The notes beneath the pieces are model-generated. The model did not search any database, had not been told where the DNA came from, and saw only the letters and a program-made list of their open reading frames with translations. The position numbers and the translations under genes were made by a program. A DNA stretch of 64,000 nt from Plasmodium coatneyi (lineage: Eukaryota > Apicomplexa > Aconoidasida > Haemosporida > Plasmodiidae), in NCBI RefSeq assembly GCF_001680005.1, contig NC_033561.1:682001-746000 (forward strand), given 5' to 3'. Of this stretch, positions 1 to 11,461 are shown one piece after another (the first letter of the stretch is position 1; the number at the start of each line of letters is the position of its first letter).

Positions 1-1342
1 AGCAATAGTGTCTGTTCCTTTGACCTAAATTACCTTCTACATGCAGAGTGAACAAGTTCCATACCGCATATGAACGATACAACACCTCCTCCCTTATATG
101 ATAATGCGCACACAGAGGGAGGACACGTTACGTATGGTAATGTTCCTATATGTCCGTCTATGCCAATGTTTTCTGGAAGTTGGCATAATGAATATGTTCT
201 AAATGTGCTAAAAACAATGACAACAGAAGTACTCTATGTAGGTACTATTTGTGTTCTATGTGTTCCCACATATGGGATGTTCCCCACATATAGAACGGGT
301 GACATAACTCTACAGTGGTAGTGGCCGAATCTTCACATATGTGCGCCTCCTCCCTTGGGTTCCATTTTTGGAGCATTATCGTAAAGTGGTATATTCAAGT
401 CGAAAAAAAAAAGAAAAAAAAAGGGAATGTACATCTGCATGTGTACAGGTACACATTTATGTAAATTTTACAAGCCGTGCGCTTGCACTTTCACACAAAA
501 GTGTACAATAAAATATAGAACAGATTTAGAGCAGCGCTCTACGATTCAGGTCACCCGCCTGAATTTCTTCGATCTCCTTGAACCTAATAGGAGTCATAAG
601 GAGGAAAGGAAAATAGAAGGGAAGGTGAATTACGGTGTGCTATATAATATTAATTTTTAAGAAAAAAAGGAAAGTTCAGATAAAATGGTGAACAGTAAAA
701 AAATCTCCCTATAAGAGTGCGTATATACTTCCTTCTATATACAGTTTACACAATTCTTTATAACTATATTCCTTTATATATAGTGCACGAATTTATACTC
801 GTTAGTAAATATACATAAAAATTGCACATCCGAAAAAGGAGGTGGAATATAGTGGTGTGCACATAAGGTATACTATATATGAGCTAACAATTTTCCAATA
901 ACCCTCTCAGAAAATGTGAATCATAAATCAGAAATGCAAGCTAAATTTTTCACTTAAGAAAAGAGAAAGTACGTTTCTCTCTGTATACAATGGTAGGAAC
1001 GTGCTGATAATAGTATAATGCTTTTAATAATCAGGCACAGCACATTAATATAGAGGAGGACAAATAAATAAGGAAAGGACTGTTCCAGCCTTCTTTTAAT
1101 TTGTTCATCTGAGCTTACCTATTCATATTCTCACCTTCATTATATACATATAATAATTTGACGCATATGCATAAAACACTCCAGTAACGGGAAAATTGAA
1201 CAATATATGTTATAAAAAAGGAGAACAAAATTTCTATGCTCATAAATATAAAATGTGCGCAGTTCCTGTGCATTCCTCATGTGCGCATGTACGAGGAGGA
1301 TTATTAAAATAATTTCACTGTATAAAAGAGTGTATAGGAAAA
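1..1342. other. AT-rich gene-free stretch before the first pir gene
   Basis: No open frame here has a convincing start, splice pattern or family motif. The sequence is rich in short TATA/CATA strings and homopolymers and looks like accessory or subtelomere-like DNA. No telomeric GGGTTYA heptad array is present, so the window does not begin at a chromosome tip. It presumably includes the promoter of the pir gene that starts at 1343. Confidence 0.6.
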
Positions 1343-2948
1343 ATGTCAAGTTCGGGGAAGACACTAACGGTTAGTTCTTTCCCATTGAATTTTTTATACA
1401 CAAGCACATATACATATATAATATACAGTATTCCTTGAAGGATGCACATCACATTAAGGGAGGAGGAAAGAATACAGGTATATGTACATTTATATATGTA
1501 CATGAATATATACATATATATATGTATTCCACTATTTACCTTAATAGGTGAGTGATTTACCTTGGAAAGAAAGGTACAGGAAGTTTGATGAGGGCCAAGG
1601 TAACCATGGAGAAGTTGACGATGAGGAGGAGGACGATATGGAAGGTGAATCTCCGTGTAAATGGGATACGCTGGGGACTAAATTGACGGCTGCATTGACG
1701 ACTGTATTACAGAAATATGGGAAGATTAAAGATGATATTGAGAACATTGCAAAAGCTTGGTGTTCCGTAATTAATAGTGCGAACGAAACAGCAGCATCAG
1801 CAGGAAGTGAAATAACGAAGAAAGAAGTAAATGGTCCTGTATATTACTTATTCTATTATTGGCTAGGAGATAAATTATGGAACAATGTGAACACAAAAAA
1901 TTCCTTCCCCACAGTTATGAATGAAATTTACAAGGCACTGAAAAAGGATTTGCCTACTACATACACGTATGGAGATATATGCACAAAGAATATTGACCAA
2001 AGCACGTTCAACCGCAGAAAACTAGCATATGAGTACTGTACTTACCATAGTCAAGTAAAGGACGAATGGGAGGATTCTGAGTCCGATGATAATCCCTGTA
2101 CTTATGAGTACAGCGAGTATCTGAAGGAAAGCTATTCAGCCTATGATAAAATATATGGGGAGTGTAAGGAAAAAATTACTAATGAAAATTGTAAAGAGTT
2201 TGAAGGAATCCTTGAAGACAATGAACGGAAACTTTCAGAATTAAAATGTAATGGGGTATATAGTGAAAGACATATAGCCCATACAGGCACCACCACCACT
2301 GCAACTGCCATATCTTCCATATTATCTATAGCAGGAATGGGAGTGGCGGCTGCTACTTTCTTTTCATATAAGGTACTAGTTGCAATAAAAACTGAGAAAA
2401 ATGTGTGTGTGTGTGTGGATAGAATAGAATGAATATATACCACCATTCTTCTTTTTATATGAACAAACAAATATATAGAATAGGGCCACATTGTCTATTA
2501 TATATATATATATATATATATGTGTAGATAGATAGATGTATGTATGTATGTTTAATACATATTTCAATCCCTTCCCTTACACTCTTCCTTCTCTTTCCTT
2601 CCTTACACACTCTTTGTTCAGTACACTTCTTTATTCTCTGGGATAAAAAATTCCTTTGGAAGCATCAGCATCAAAAGTAAAAGTAATAGAAAAAGAACAA
2701 CAATTGAAAGAGACTTTGATACAACAACAGAGAATGATTCAATATACAATTCAACGGACACTTCAACAATAGGTTACACAGAAGCGTCCACAGCAATAAA
2801 TTCCATACTTGGTTCAACAATGGGTTCAATAGAAGATTCTTCTACCATATATGGTAGATCACCACCATCTAGGGGAAGATGCACAAGTAATAATGGAAGG
2901 AAACAACAGAATAGAAATAACGTAGGTTACCATTCCATGCATCCATAA
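1343..2948 (+). CDS. PIR (kir/vir-type) variant surface protein, 3 exons
   Basis: A pir multigene-family protein, probably exported to or displayed on the infected red cell; the exact role of the family is unsettled. Model: exon 1 1343-1369, exon 2 1548-2372, exon 3 2622-2948, all introns GT-AG and phase 0, giving 392 residues. Exon 1 encodes only nine residues (MSSSGKTLT). Exon 2 is a cysteine-containing outer domain with the family-typical YYLFYYWLG motif and ends in a hydrophobic segment (ISSILSIAGMGVAAATFFSY) read as the transmembrane helix. Exon 3 is a charged, Ser/Thr-rich cytoplasmic tail with STDTSTIG and a terminal NNVGY motif shared with the two pir genes downstream. The exon 2 frame stays open past the donor, but the K|YTSLFSG junction matches its relatives. 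The tiny exon 1 is the least certain part. Confidence 0.85.
2402..2546. repeat. Microsatellites in pir intron 2
   Basis: A (GT)n run near 2402-2417, a (TA)n run near 2498-2520 and short GATA/TGTA tetranucleotide runs to about 2546 lie inside the second intron of the first pir gene. Such runs are prone to slippage; no function is implied. Confidence 0.8.
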
Positions 2949-4736
2949 ATGGAAAGCTTCTTTTTAAAGCTGTAGAAAAATATTACATATCTCTTCACAG
3001 GAAATACAAAAGAACAATATCTTCCCCCAAGGGAACAGTACCTTCCTAAGGGATGAGAAGGAAGTAACCTTCGCCAGAGGAAAGAAGGAGGGAACATTAC
3101 CTTTCTAAGGAAAACAAAGAAAGGGAAGGAAGGAAAGGAAGGAGGGTCTAAGGAGGAAGGGATGAGGGGAAAAGAACATTTTAGGAAGGGGTTCCGGTTT
3201 TAGGTCTAAAGAGGAGGAAGGAAGGAAGTTTGTTAGGATGGTGGTACACAGAAGGGAAGATTTTTAGGTGGTTGGTGGGTTGCTACGGTGGTGGAAGGGA
3301 GGTTGTTAGTTAGGTGGTAGGTGGAACGATGGGTTGTTACGGGTCTTAAGAAGGAAGGTTGTTAAGGGTTGTAGGTGGGTTGTTAGGTGGTAGGTGGGTT
3401 GTTAGGTGGTAGGTGGGTTGTTAGGTGGTAGGTGGGTTGTTAGGTGGTAGGTGGGTTGTTAGGTGGGTGGTGTTTTGGTGGTCGAACTGCTACAGCATTT
3501 GATATAGGTCGAACTATTACAGCAGTTATGGAAGTGAAACTACTACAGTTGTTATGGAATAAGGTAAAGAAGAGAGAATGGAATTTTATAAGGAATGTAC
3601 ACAAAATGTCATATGTAATATGTATGGCGGAAGATAATTCTATTGCATATACCTCATCCTATGAATTTTGCATACACAAAAGCAATAAATATTCCATACA
3701 TGCTTAATAGATGTTCACGCAGCTACTTTAAAAAATGCCACTTATTAGATAAGTTACCATTTATTAATAGTAGTAGGAAAATGTTTCTTGCGCAAGGAAT
3801 TTGAAATACTTAAATACTATATATATGGAGGAACAATGATAAAGCACGCAACTATTCCTTATATTCGAATTATTGGGTATGCATAATACTTGAAATTTTT
3901 TTTTCCCTTTTTTCCCTTTTTTCTTGTGTTATCAAACATATATGATTCCATACAATTGCTTTTGTTTTCCTTTTTTCTTACGTATATTATACCCCCCCTT
4001 TCTGTACGTCACTTTTTGCGAATGTACATTCCCCCTTTACTAATTATGAATAAATGTGCACATTGTGCAGAAAAAAGGGAAAAGGGGAAGGGGAAGGGCA
4101 AAAACAATCTTTCGTATGTATAAACTGTACTATATATATATATGTTAATAATTCCTAATAATTACTAATAATTATTAATATTTATTAATAATTATTAATA
4201 ATCTTTTTAAGAGGCAATAAAGCACGAAACTTAATAATGTATGTAGAAAAAAAAATTTTGTTCCAAAAAAAGGAGGATATTCCCCTCCTATATACGTACG
4301 GATGGGAACTTATAAATAATAATGTAATATTTCGAACAATCACATATACAGTGCAATAAAATAATACATGAATAAAGGAATGTATGTAAAACGGGGCTTC
4401 CCTCCCTTCCTTTTTCCTTCTTATTTATTTCAATGTACTCTTTTACTTTTATATCTCTGTGCATTCAAAACTTAGAAATAATCATTTTATGATCATTTCA
4501 TGCCTTTTGATGTATTTTGATGTATTTATATATAAAGAGTTCGTCACAACTGCTTCTGAAAATTAAATAACATATACTAATTAAAGAAATAAAGAATTTT
4601 CAATAATTCCTTCCGTAAGCCAATAATGGAAATAATTTGAAAAATTTTATATATATTCCAAATTTTTTTTGAATGTAGGAATGGACAATTTTAAGTTGAA
4701 CTTTATTATTTACATAGGAAGTTGCACATAGGAACA
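2949..4736. other. Intergenic region between pir genes with purine-rich and G-rich tracts
   Basis: Between the first two pir genes lie an A/G-rich block (about 3050-3250), a G/T-rich block ending in a perfect tandem repeat (listed separately), and an AT-rich block with TAATAATTA strings near 4140-4205. A short open frame at 3444-3707 covers part of the repeat and has no recognisable homology. The last few hundred bases should hold the promoter of the next pir gene. Confidence 0.6.
3373..3471 (+). repeat. G-rich 19-bp tandem repeat, about 5 copies
   Basis: The unit GGTGGGTTGTTAGGTGGTA repeats head to tail about five times, the last copy changing to GGTGG. Degenerate versions extend upstream to about 3270. 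Each unit has three G-runs on the + strand, which makes G-quadruplex formation plausible. The GGGTT core resembles but does not match the Plasmodium telomere heptad. It lies 3' of one pir gene and 5' of the next. Confidence 0.85.
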
Positions 4737-6145
4737 ATGGAAGAACCACCGCAGGTAACACCTCTTTTTTTTTTGAAGTAGGCGGATTGGTAGAAGTACA
4801 GTACTTCAGGCATAGCGCAATGGGGAAGATGGATTACGTGAATGCATATGTACCATCAATTCTACATTTGTAGGTAGGGGACGATCCTTTAGATAAATTA
4901 CCTTCAGTAAAGGAATATAGTGAAATAAATAAAAACGCGGAGCTCATGACAAACGCAGGGTGTGATGGTAAGATGAAAAGTGCGATAGGGCAATGTACTT
5001 ATAATGGAATTGTGCAGAATAAAATTATGAGTGCACTATGTTATGTACAAGGAAAAGAGAATAGTGGGAGTGAAAAGGGAAGATGGTATAATCTTTTTTA
5101 TTATTGGATAAGTAAAATATTATCCAAACATTGTACAGATACAAAATTCCAGCAAGTTATGAATGCATGTGGAAAAATATTAAGAAATAAGTTGAAGGAT
5201 AGTGTGCCTTTCTTCTGGGAAGGAAGCTATAATGAGGTGGAGTTGGAGGCACTGAAGAAACTGTACGACTATGAGATCGACAGGGAATATATAAGGGGGC
5301 AGTCAGGGAATGAAAAAAAGCTCTGCCCTGAAAAATACGAGAAATATGTACAGGAAGTAAGAGGTGCTCGTAGGGTTATGGACTATATGTGCGGAGTAGA
5401 CAGTAAGAATAAGGAATGTAGTGAGTATAGAAGAGCATATAGGGAACACTGGCAGATAGAACCATGGGAATTGGACTGTATATACGGAACTATGGAAAAA
5501 GATGTGCAAGAAGATAATTCCGCACCTGAAACAAGTACACAACACTCCAGGGATGAAACTTCTCCCAACGGTAGTGTGGACACCGTCTCTTATGGAATGT
5601 TAGGAACCGCATCATTATTGATCACTTTTTTTTTTTACAAGGTAAGAATGATTACAATGTACAACCATATACATTTGCTATATTTCGTCCCATACACATA
5701 CATATATATATACATATACATACATATATATATATGGACATATATATGTGTAATTTTACCTTCTCCTTATTTCTTTATTTTTTCTATTTAGTATATTTCC
5801 TTATTATGGCCAGGAGGAAGGAGTCCCCCTGCTAAAGGTACAGGAAGAAGAAGAAGAAGGAACAAATTATGGAAGCATAACTTGGACGTCATGGTAACGG
5901 ACAGTTCAACAGAGAATGCTTCCATAACAGGAACCTCAAGATATGGTTCAACGGACACTTCTACAATAGGAGATTTGACAGATTCTATGTCAGCAGAAAC
6001 ATCTACCATATATAATGATGAACAACGATCACGACCATCACCACCACCACAGCCAGCACGTGTAGGAAGAACAAATAATAGACAACAAAGGCAACCACAA
6101 CATCAAGGAATACAAAGAAATAATATAGGTTACAGTCGCATGTAA
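4737..6145 (+). CDS. PIR (kir/vir-type) variant surface protein, 3 exons
   Basis: Second pir gene. Exons: 4737-4754 (MEEPPQ), 4874-5641, 5792-6145; all junctions GT-AG, phase 0; 379 residues. Exon 2 opens with VGDDPLDKLPS, a frequent start of kir outer domains, carries WYNLFYYWISK, and ends in a short hydrophobic run (YGMLGTASLLITFFFYK) read as the membrane anchor. Exon 3 starts YISLLWPGG, continues with a basic stretch (GRRRRRNK), then the shared Ser/Thr-rich tail with STDTSTIG, and ends NNIGYSRM. This outer domain is the shortest of the three. Reading on through the second donor gives a run of TATA-encoded Ile/Tyr, which is clearly intron. Confidence 0.9.
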
Positions 6146-7738
6146 CATGTAAAGGAAGGGGAAGGGGGAATGTTCCCCTTCCCCATTAGTTATACATGTC
6201 GTATGTAATGTTCCCCCTTTCTCCGAATTTTTTTATGAATATGCGTACACAACACGAAATGTAATGTGATGTTCCCCTTCCCTTACACTAATTATATGTA
6301 GCATGATAGCGTATATTCCCCCCTTCAAATTATAAGGATGTGCAATACCTTCATATATAAAAAAGGGCAGATGCTGCCATTATGTACACATAAATTGTAC
6401 ACATAAGTTGTACACATATTACAATAAATGAGCAACACTTTCCTCTCCCCACACATATATACATACATAGGAACCATTTCCTACTTCACATATATACGTA
6501 CATGAATCATTCCTAATACATGTAGGCTATTTCCTTATTTATGTTTAGTGTGCCTGTTCCACCGCCCTCCCCCTTTTTTTTTTCTTTCTTTTTTTTCTTT
6601 TTTCTTTTTTTTTCTTTTTTCTTTTTTTTCTCTTTTTTGTGCAACTTATATTACTTACACGGGAACGTGAACACTTTAGTGAAATATGGAAAAAGAGAAA
6701 AATATAAAAATAAAAAAAAAATAGAAAATAATAACAAAGAATAAAAAAAAAGAATAAAAAAAAGGGGGAGGACCACATTAATATGTAAGAGTACAGCGCA
6801 GATTAAAAAATAGGGGAGACAGTGGCTCAAATAGCATAATATAATATGCATATTACATGTGAGTGATTTATTTATAATTAAGTTTTCTCCTCTTTTTAAA
6901 AAGGAGTTTCTGCATTAAAGAGAAAAGAAAGAAAAGAAAGAAAAGAAAAAAAAGAGAGCAGTTATTATTATTGAGCGATCATAAACAATAAAATGGAAGG
7001 TGTTCTACCATATGAGTCGAAAAGGAGCACTATTATTATAACAAATGTATAAACATTTCTATTCATAAATATTGTATACACACTCTCCGTTGAGTTATAT
7101 ATGTATAGTTAATGTTGCTATATATGGGTTGAGCTATCTTAATGAGTACTCATAAATATATACACATACAGAGAAAAGAGGAAAGGGCCCTCTATATTAA
7201 CAGTACAATATTTGTTAACAATATTTCCTAACAGTTTTCTTTAATTAACTCTTCTTTCAAATAACAATAGAACATAAAATAAGAGTACATGTTGAAAGTT
7301 CTGCCAAGAAGAATTACATTCCTTATATATATATAATAACAGTGAAAGTGCGTGTAAAAAACAATAATGTAATGTTCTTCCAAAAAAAAAAAAAAACCCG
7401 TACTACTGCACAATATTAGTGCGTGGATGAATGGGTAAAGTACATATATATGGTGAATTACAACTTTTCTTTGTCTTTAATCTTACTATTTCATAGCACA
7501 CTTATTCCTACTCCATATTAGTCATACATGTGTAATAATTTGATGTACATATATAGTACATTACCGTTACTTGAAAATTAAAGAATGCGTACGGCTGAAG
7601 AAAGAATAAAAATTTCATACACTTCGAATCATCACAGAACAGAACAAGCAGAAATTTTGCATACTCCCTTTGTACAAAGTGCATAATTGTGTGAACAATT
7701 CTTAAGGAAGAATATAAACAGAAGTATACATAGAAAAA
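6146..7738. other. AT-rich intergenic region with polypyrimidine microsatellite
   Basis: No gene seen. A long T/C run at about 6570-6640 and an A-rich counterpart at 6710-6765 create spurious Phe- and Lys-rich frames on both strands. The 3' end should contain the promoter of the third pir gene. Confidence 0.6.
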
Positions 7739-9288
7739 ATGGCAGAGGAGGTAACGAAAAGATTACTTCCTTCCTTATTTCAAAAAGGAGGAAGGAAGGG
7801 CATTAGATGGAAGGACCATTTGAATAATATGTGTAAATATAATATTTTATGTGTCATTTAATGGAAATATAGGAATGTATATATATACATTATATTAATT
7901 ATATGTGCAGGTTCAATTTCCAGTTCCACTACCTTCAAGGGTTAATTTCTATGACCCATTTGAACAGAACAACGACGCCGCCCAGAATTGCCAACATGAC
8001 AGAAACTTCAGTAGTATAAAGAGCCAACTAAGCACTTGTTGCGAAGGTAAAATTTCAAGTTTAGATCACCAGATAGAAAAGGCACTCTGTTTTGTTTCTG
8101 GAATGAAAGCATACAAACAATATCCACACTACAAGGACCGTTGGTATTTTTTATATTATTGGTTAGGAGAACAAATATGGAACGAAGTGAAGGGTGACAC
8201 AGGAAAGAGGAACAAGTTCGCAGGCTGCTTGAAGGAGATTTGTGAATTTATAAAGACTAAATGTAAAAGTGAAGGAGATAATGGAGGTAAGGAATGTGAA
8301 ATTCCTTGTTCTGAAAACCTTGACGGAGAAACATTCACGAGTAGAAAAGCATTCTTTGACTTCATCAAAAATTATAATGCTCTAAAAGGTTATTTAGAGA
8401 TGGATTTTTACGATTGTAAAACAAATTGGGAGAAGTATAAGGCGGGCATAAGTACAGCATGTACTGCTGTGCGTGCAGATTGCAGAGAAGGAAGTGAACA
8501 TGCGGGTGATCCATTTTGTACCGGTTTCTACCATGATAATAGTGTCTCTTGTACGACCTCGCTATCACTGTTAAGGTGTATGTCAAAAACTGAACTAAAA
8601 GAAAGCAGATGTCAAGATTGTCCCTGTGATGTAGAAACACTAAAGATCCAACTCGCGGACGAAAAAACAGCAGCATCCATCAAATTAGACGAAGCCGTTC
8701 GCAGCGCCACCACAACAACAGCCCTTTCTTCTATAATCGGCACACTCGGAATGACAGTCGCTCCCTTCTTATTGTATAAGGTATAAATACACATCCCATT
8801 ACAATTATAATGGACAATTATATTTATATTTACAGTTATAAATTATAAATGTAAACAACATAATGAATAGACACTATTTCTATATAAACAATAGATGCAA
8901 ATTAAACTATATAATATATATGTGTATGTATATAATACATATATTTCCACCTTCCCTTTCTTCCTTTCTTCTTTCCTTTTAGTATTCTCCATTTTCCTCT
9001 TTCATAAACAGCACTCTTGGATTGAATAGTAGCAGTGGGAACAGTAGGAAGAACCGGAAAAAAAGATCTACCACCAAACATGATTTCGACACACTCACAG
9101 AAAACAGCTCAACATACGATTCAACGGACACTTCAACAATAGGTCCAGCAGCAGATCTTGTCGAAAATTCCACAGTACGTTCCTCTGCTGCATACAACGC
9201 AAGACAACCTAACAGGGGAGGTAGGACCAGAACAGGAACAATGAATACACCAGTTCATAGGAACAATATAGGTTATGGGCGCATATAA
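7739..9288 (+). CDS. PIR (kir/vir-type) variant surface protein, 3 exons
   Basis: Third pir gene. Exons: 7739-7750 (MAEE), 7911-8780, 8983-9288; GT-AG, phase 0 throughout; 395 residues. Exon 2 carries many cysteines and the WYFLYYWLGEQIW motif typical of the family, and ends in a hydrophobic segment (ALSSIIGTLGMTVAPFLLYK). Exon 3 begins YSPFSSF, has a basic patch (RKNRKKRSTTK) and the shared acidic/Ser-Thr motif DFDTLTENSSTYDSTDTSTI, and ends NNIGYGRI. It is the most cysteine-rich of the three outer domains. It ends about 1 kb before the convergent MTRAP gene, so this is where the pir block meets the core genome. Confidence 0.92.
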
Positions 9289-10342
9289 CATCGTATGTAA
9301 TACCTGCAGGGGGAAGAGGAATGTTCCCTTCCCCTGGAGGAGCATAAATTTACGCAGTGTTTACACAATGTACGAACGGAAGGACCCCTTTTTTTTTTTT
9401 TTTCCTTTGTTCTTGCGTACGCTTTCCTTCTAGTTCTGGAGTTCCTGGTGGTGATATGGTCTTAACGGTTGATGGTGTTGCGAAAACAGATGCCACAGGG
9501 GTTCCCCCCAAACGTTCATTTTATTTTGGAAAGGGGGGGAGCGAGATTCCGCTGGTCTCAAATTCCCCCTTTTTTTTTGCTTTTGTTTAATGGTCCCACA
9601 TTTTTTTTTCCGTTCCGTGTATGTACAAAATAATAAACCTATCCCCCTCCCCCCTCAAGGAGAATTGCTCATGTACCCAAATAATGAGACTCAGCTCATT
9701 TTTACACGCGAACGTCTGTTCACTCCACTAGTGGACACTGAATTCGGCTGGTCCATTTTGACGCCGTCACCCTTGCAGCCAATCCCAATAGCGCAAAAGG
9801 TACATTTTTGGAAAGGGAAAAAAATTTAAACTCAAATGAGAGAGATCCCTCAAAGCAGTTTTGCAAAAGCAAATGAAGCGATACCAGTAAATGGGACGAA
9901 ACACGAAAAGGAAGAATGTCCCATCGTGGTTAACAAAAAAAAAGAAATAAAAGGGGAAGCCCATTCGTGATACTTCACAGAAGGGCATACTTTTTGCGGA
10001 AAAAAAAAAAAAAAAACCAAAAAATGGATAAAAGTGAAGTGTGCAGACGGATGATGTTTGTTGATGAGGGTTTTTTCTTTTTTATTTTATGGCATTATTT
10101 TGTATTTTTTTTTTTTTTTTCGGCACGCTAGCTGCTCCTCCATCATGTCGAGTGCAACACAGCAGATCGGTAAATTGGGACGGAAAAAAAAAAAAAAAAA
10201 AAAAAGGAATTATTTTTTAGCGCCCCGATGAAAGAGGCATTCCAAATCACTTGCTATGTTCACTTCACCCGAGGTTACTTCCTTACATCTTCATGCGCAC
10301 ACATCATTTGTGTGGGTTGCTCTGCAGAGGATTGATAACGCG
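9289..10342. other. Intergenic junction between pir block and core genome
   Basis: Convergent intergenic region between the last pir gene (+) and MTRAP (-). Several poly(T) and poly(A) runs; the short frames here show no conserved motif. Composition shifts from strongly AT-rich to more balanced across this stretch. Confidence 0.6.
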
Positions 10343-11461
10343 TCAACCGAGGGCCCAGAACTCATCCTCGTACATGGACTTGCTGTTATCCCTAGCCTTC
10401 ATATCTTCATTAAATATGACTTCGAAGTTTTCACTCTTTCCGTCTTCAGTGAGTTGCTTGTACTTGCCATTGTACAAGGCATAGCTAGCGGCACTTCCAC
10501 TTAGGAGAAAGAGAAGACCCATTCCACTGGCGATGTATGTTTGATTAAACTTTGGTGCACCTCCACTTCCCGCTCCTGCATTGTGTTTTTTTTTCCACTC
10601 ATTTTTGCTATGTTCATCATGATGATTTTCTTGCTGTTCGTTGAAGCTGTTTTGATGCGTGTTTTCCCCGGCATGGTTTTTATTTTGGCCTTCTCCAGAG
10701 GTGCTTGAAAAATCCTCAAACTTATGATCGCGGAAATTCTTTGCTCTTTTTGGTCTACTTATTGGGGCTGCGTCAATTTGGTCATCTGCGAGGTTGTGGC
10801 TGCTCGGATGTGCTTCATTCGTTTGGGCTTCATCGCTATTATTATGTGGTTCATGCACTTCATCTTCGTTGGGGTGATTCGCATCACCTGCGGGGGGTGA
10901 CGCTTCAGAGGGGGTCGCGTCTGTCAACACCTCGTTGTGCTCCTGTGCAATTGCATCCGCCTGGTCAACGTGCACGAAACTTTCTCCCATGCCCTGCTGT
11001 TTTCCTTCCCCGTGTAAGTCCCCTTCAAGGAAAACCGGTTGGCTGCTATCGCCCGTGACGGGTAAATTACTTTCTTCCTCTAAGGTCTCTTCGAAGCTGT
11101 CCTCATGTTCATCGTCATAATCGTCATTGTTAAAATAAATGGTGGTATTATTTCTTGCGTTCTCTTCGTTGGAATTGTTTGGATCACAATCCTGATCTTC
11201 CCTAATGAAAGGGCAGTTAACTATTTTTCTGTGTCTCTTTCCATTTTTACAGGCAGACCATTCCCCCCAAATGTCACACATCTTGCAGGTCGTCTTATCT
11301 GTTATGGATTTGTCCGTTAAACATATCCTGGTGCTAATTCCGTCCTTGCAATGAGACCACGAATCCCATTGTTCGCACCTGTTATCCTTAATTCGCTCGC
11401 AGCTTATTTGTATAAACGAAAAAAAGAAAATATTTAACACTAATGACTTGAAGCTAGCCAT
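10343..11461 (-). CDS. MTRAP: Merozoite TRAP-like protein (MTRAP), TSR type I membrane adhesin
   Basis: Single-exon 372-residue protein. Residues 1-20 look like a signal peptide (IFFFSFIQISC). A cysteine-rich thrombospondin-type module spans about 29-92, with WDSW at 32-35 and WGEW at 65-68 and paired cysteines. A long acidic, low-complexity ectodomain follows, then a transmembrane helix at about 308-330 and a 42-residue acidic tail ending EDEFWALG. A tryptophan near the C-terminus of an acidic tail is the feature by which TRAP-family tails engage aldolase and the actomyosin motor. In P. falciparum MTRAP is a micronemal protein needed in gamete egress. MTRAP rather than PTRAMP or TRAP is chosen from the absence of a VWA domain, the tail, and the neighbouring gene order as I recall it. 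ASGMG at the top of the helix could serve rhomboid cleavage (inference). Confidence 0.85.
   Translation of the reverse strand: MASFKSLVLNIFFFSFIQISCERIKDNRCEQWDSWSHCKDGISTRICLTDKSITDKTTCKMCDIWGEWSACKNGKRHRKIVNCPFIREDQDCDPNNSNEENARNNTTIYFNNDDYDDEHEDSFEETLEEESNLPVTGDSSQPVFLEGDLHGEGKQQGMGESFVHVDQADAIAQEHNEVLTDATPSEASPPAGDANHPNEDEVHEPHNNSDEAQTNEAHPSSHNLADDQIDAAPISRPKRAKNFRDHKFEDFSSTSGEGQNKNHAGENTHQNSFNEQQENHHDEHSKNEWKKKHNAGAGSGGAPKFNQTYIASGMGLLFLLSGSAASYALYNGKYKQLTEDGKSENFEVIFNEDMKARDNSKSMYEDEFWALG

Noticed and set aside
1..700. Possible telomere or subtelomeric repeat at the window start
   Set aside because: No GGGTTYA heptads or long satellite arrays are visible.
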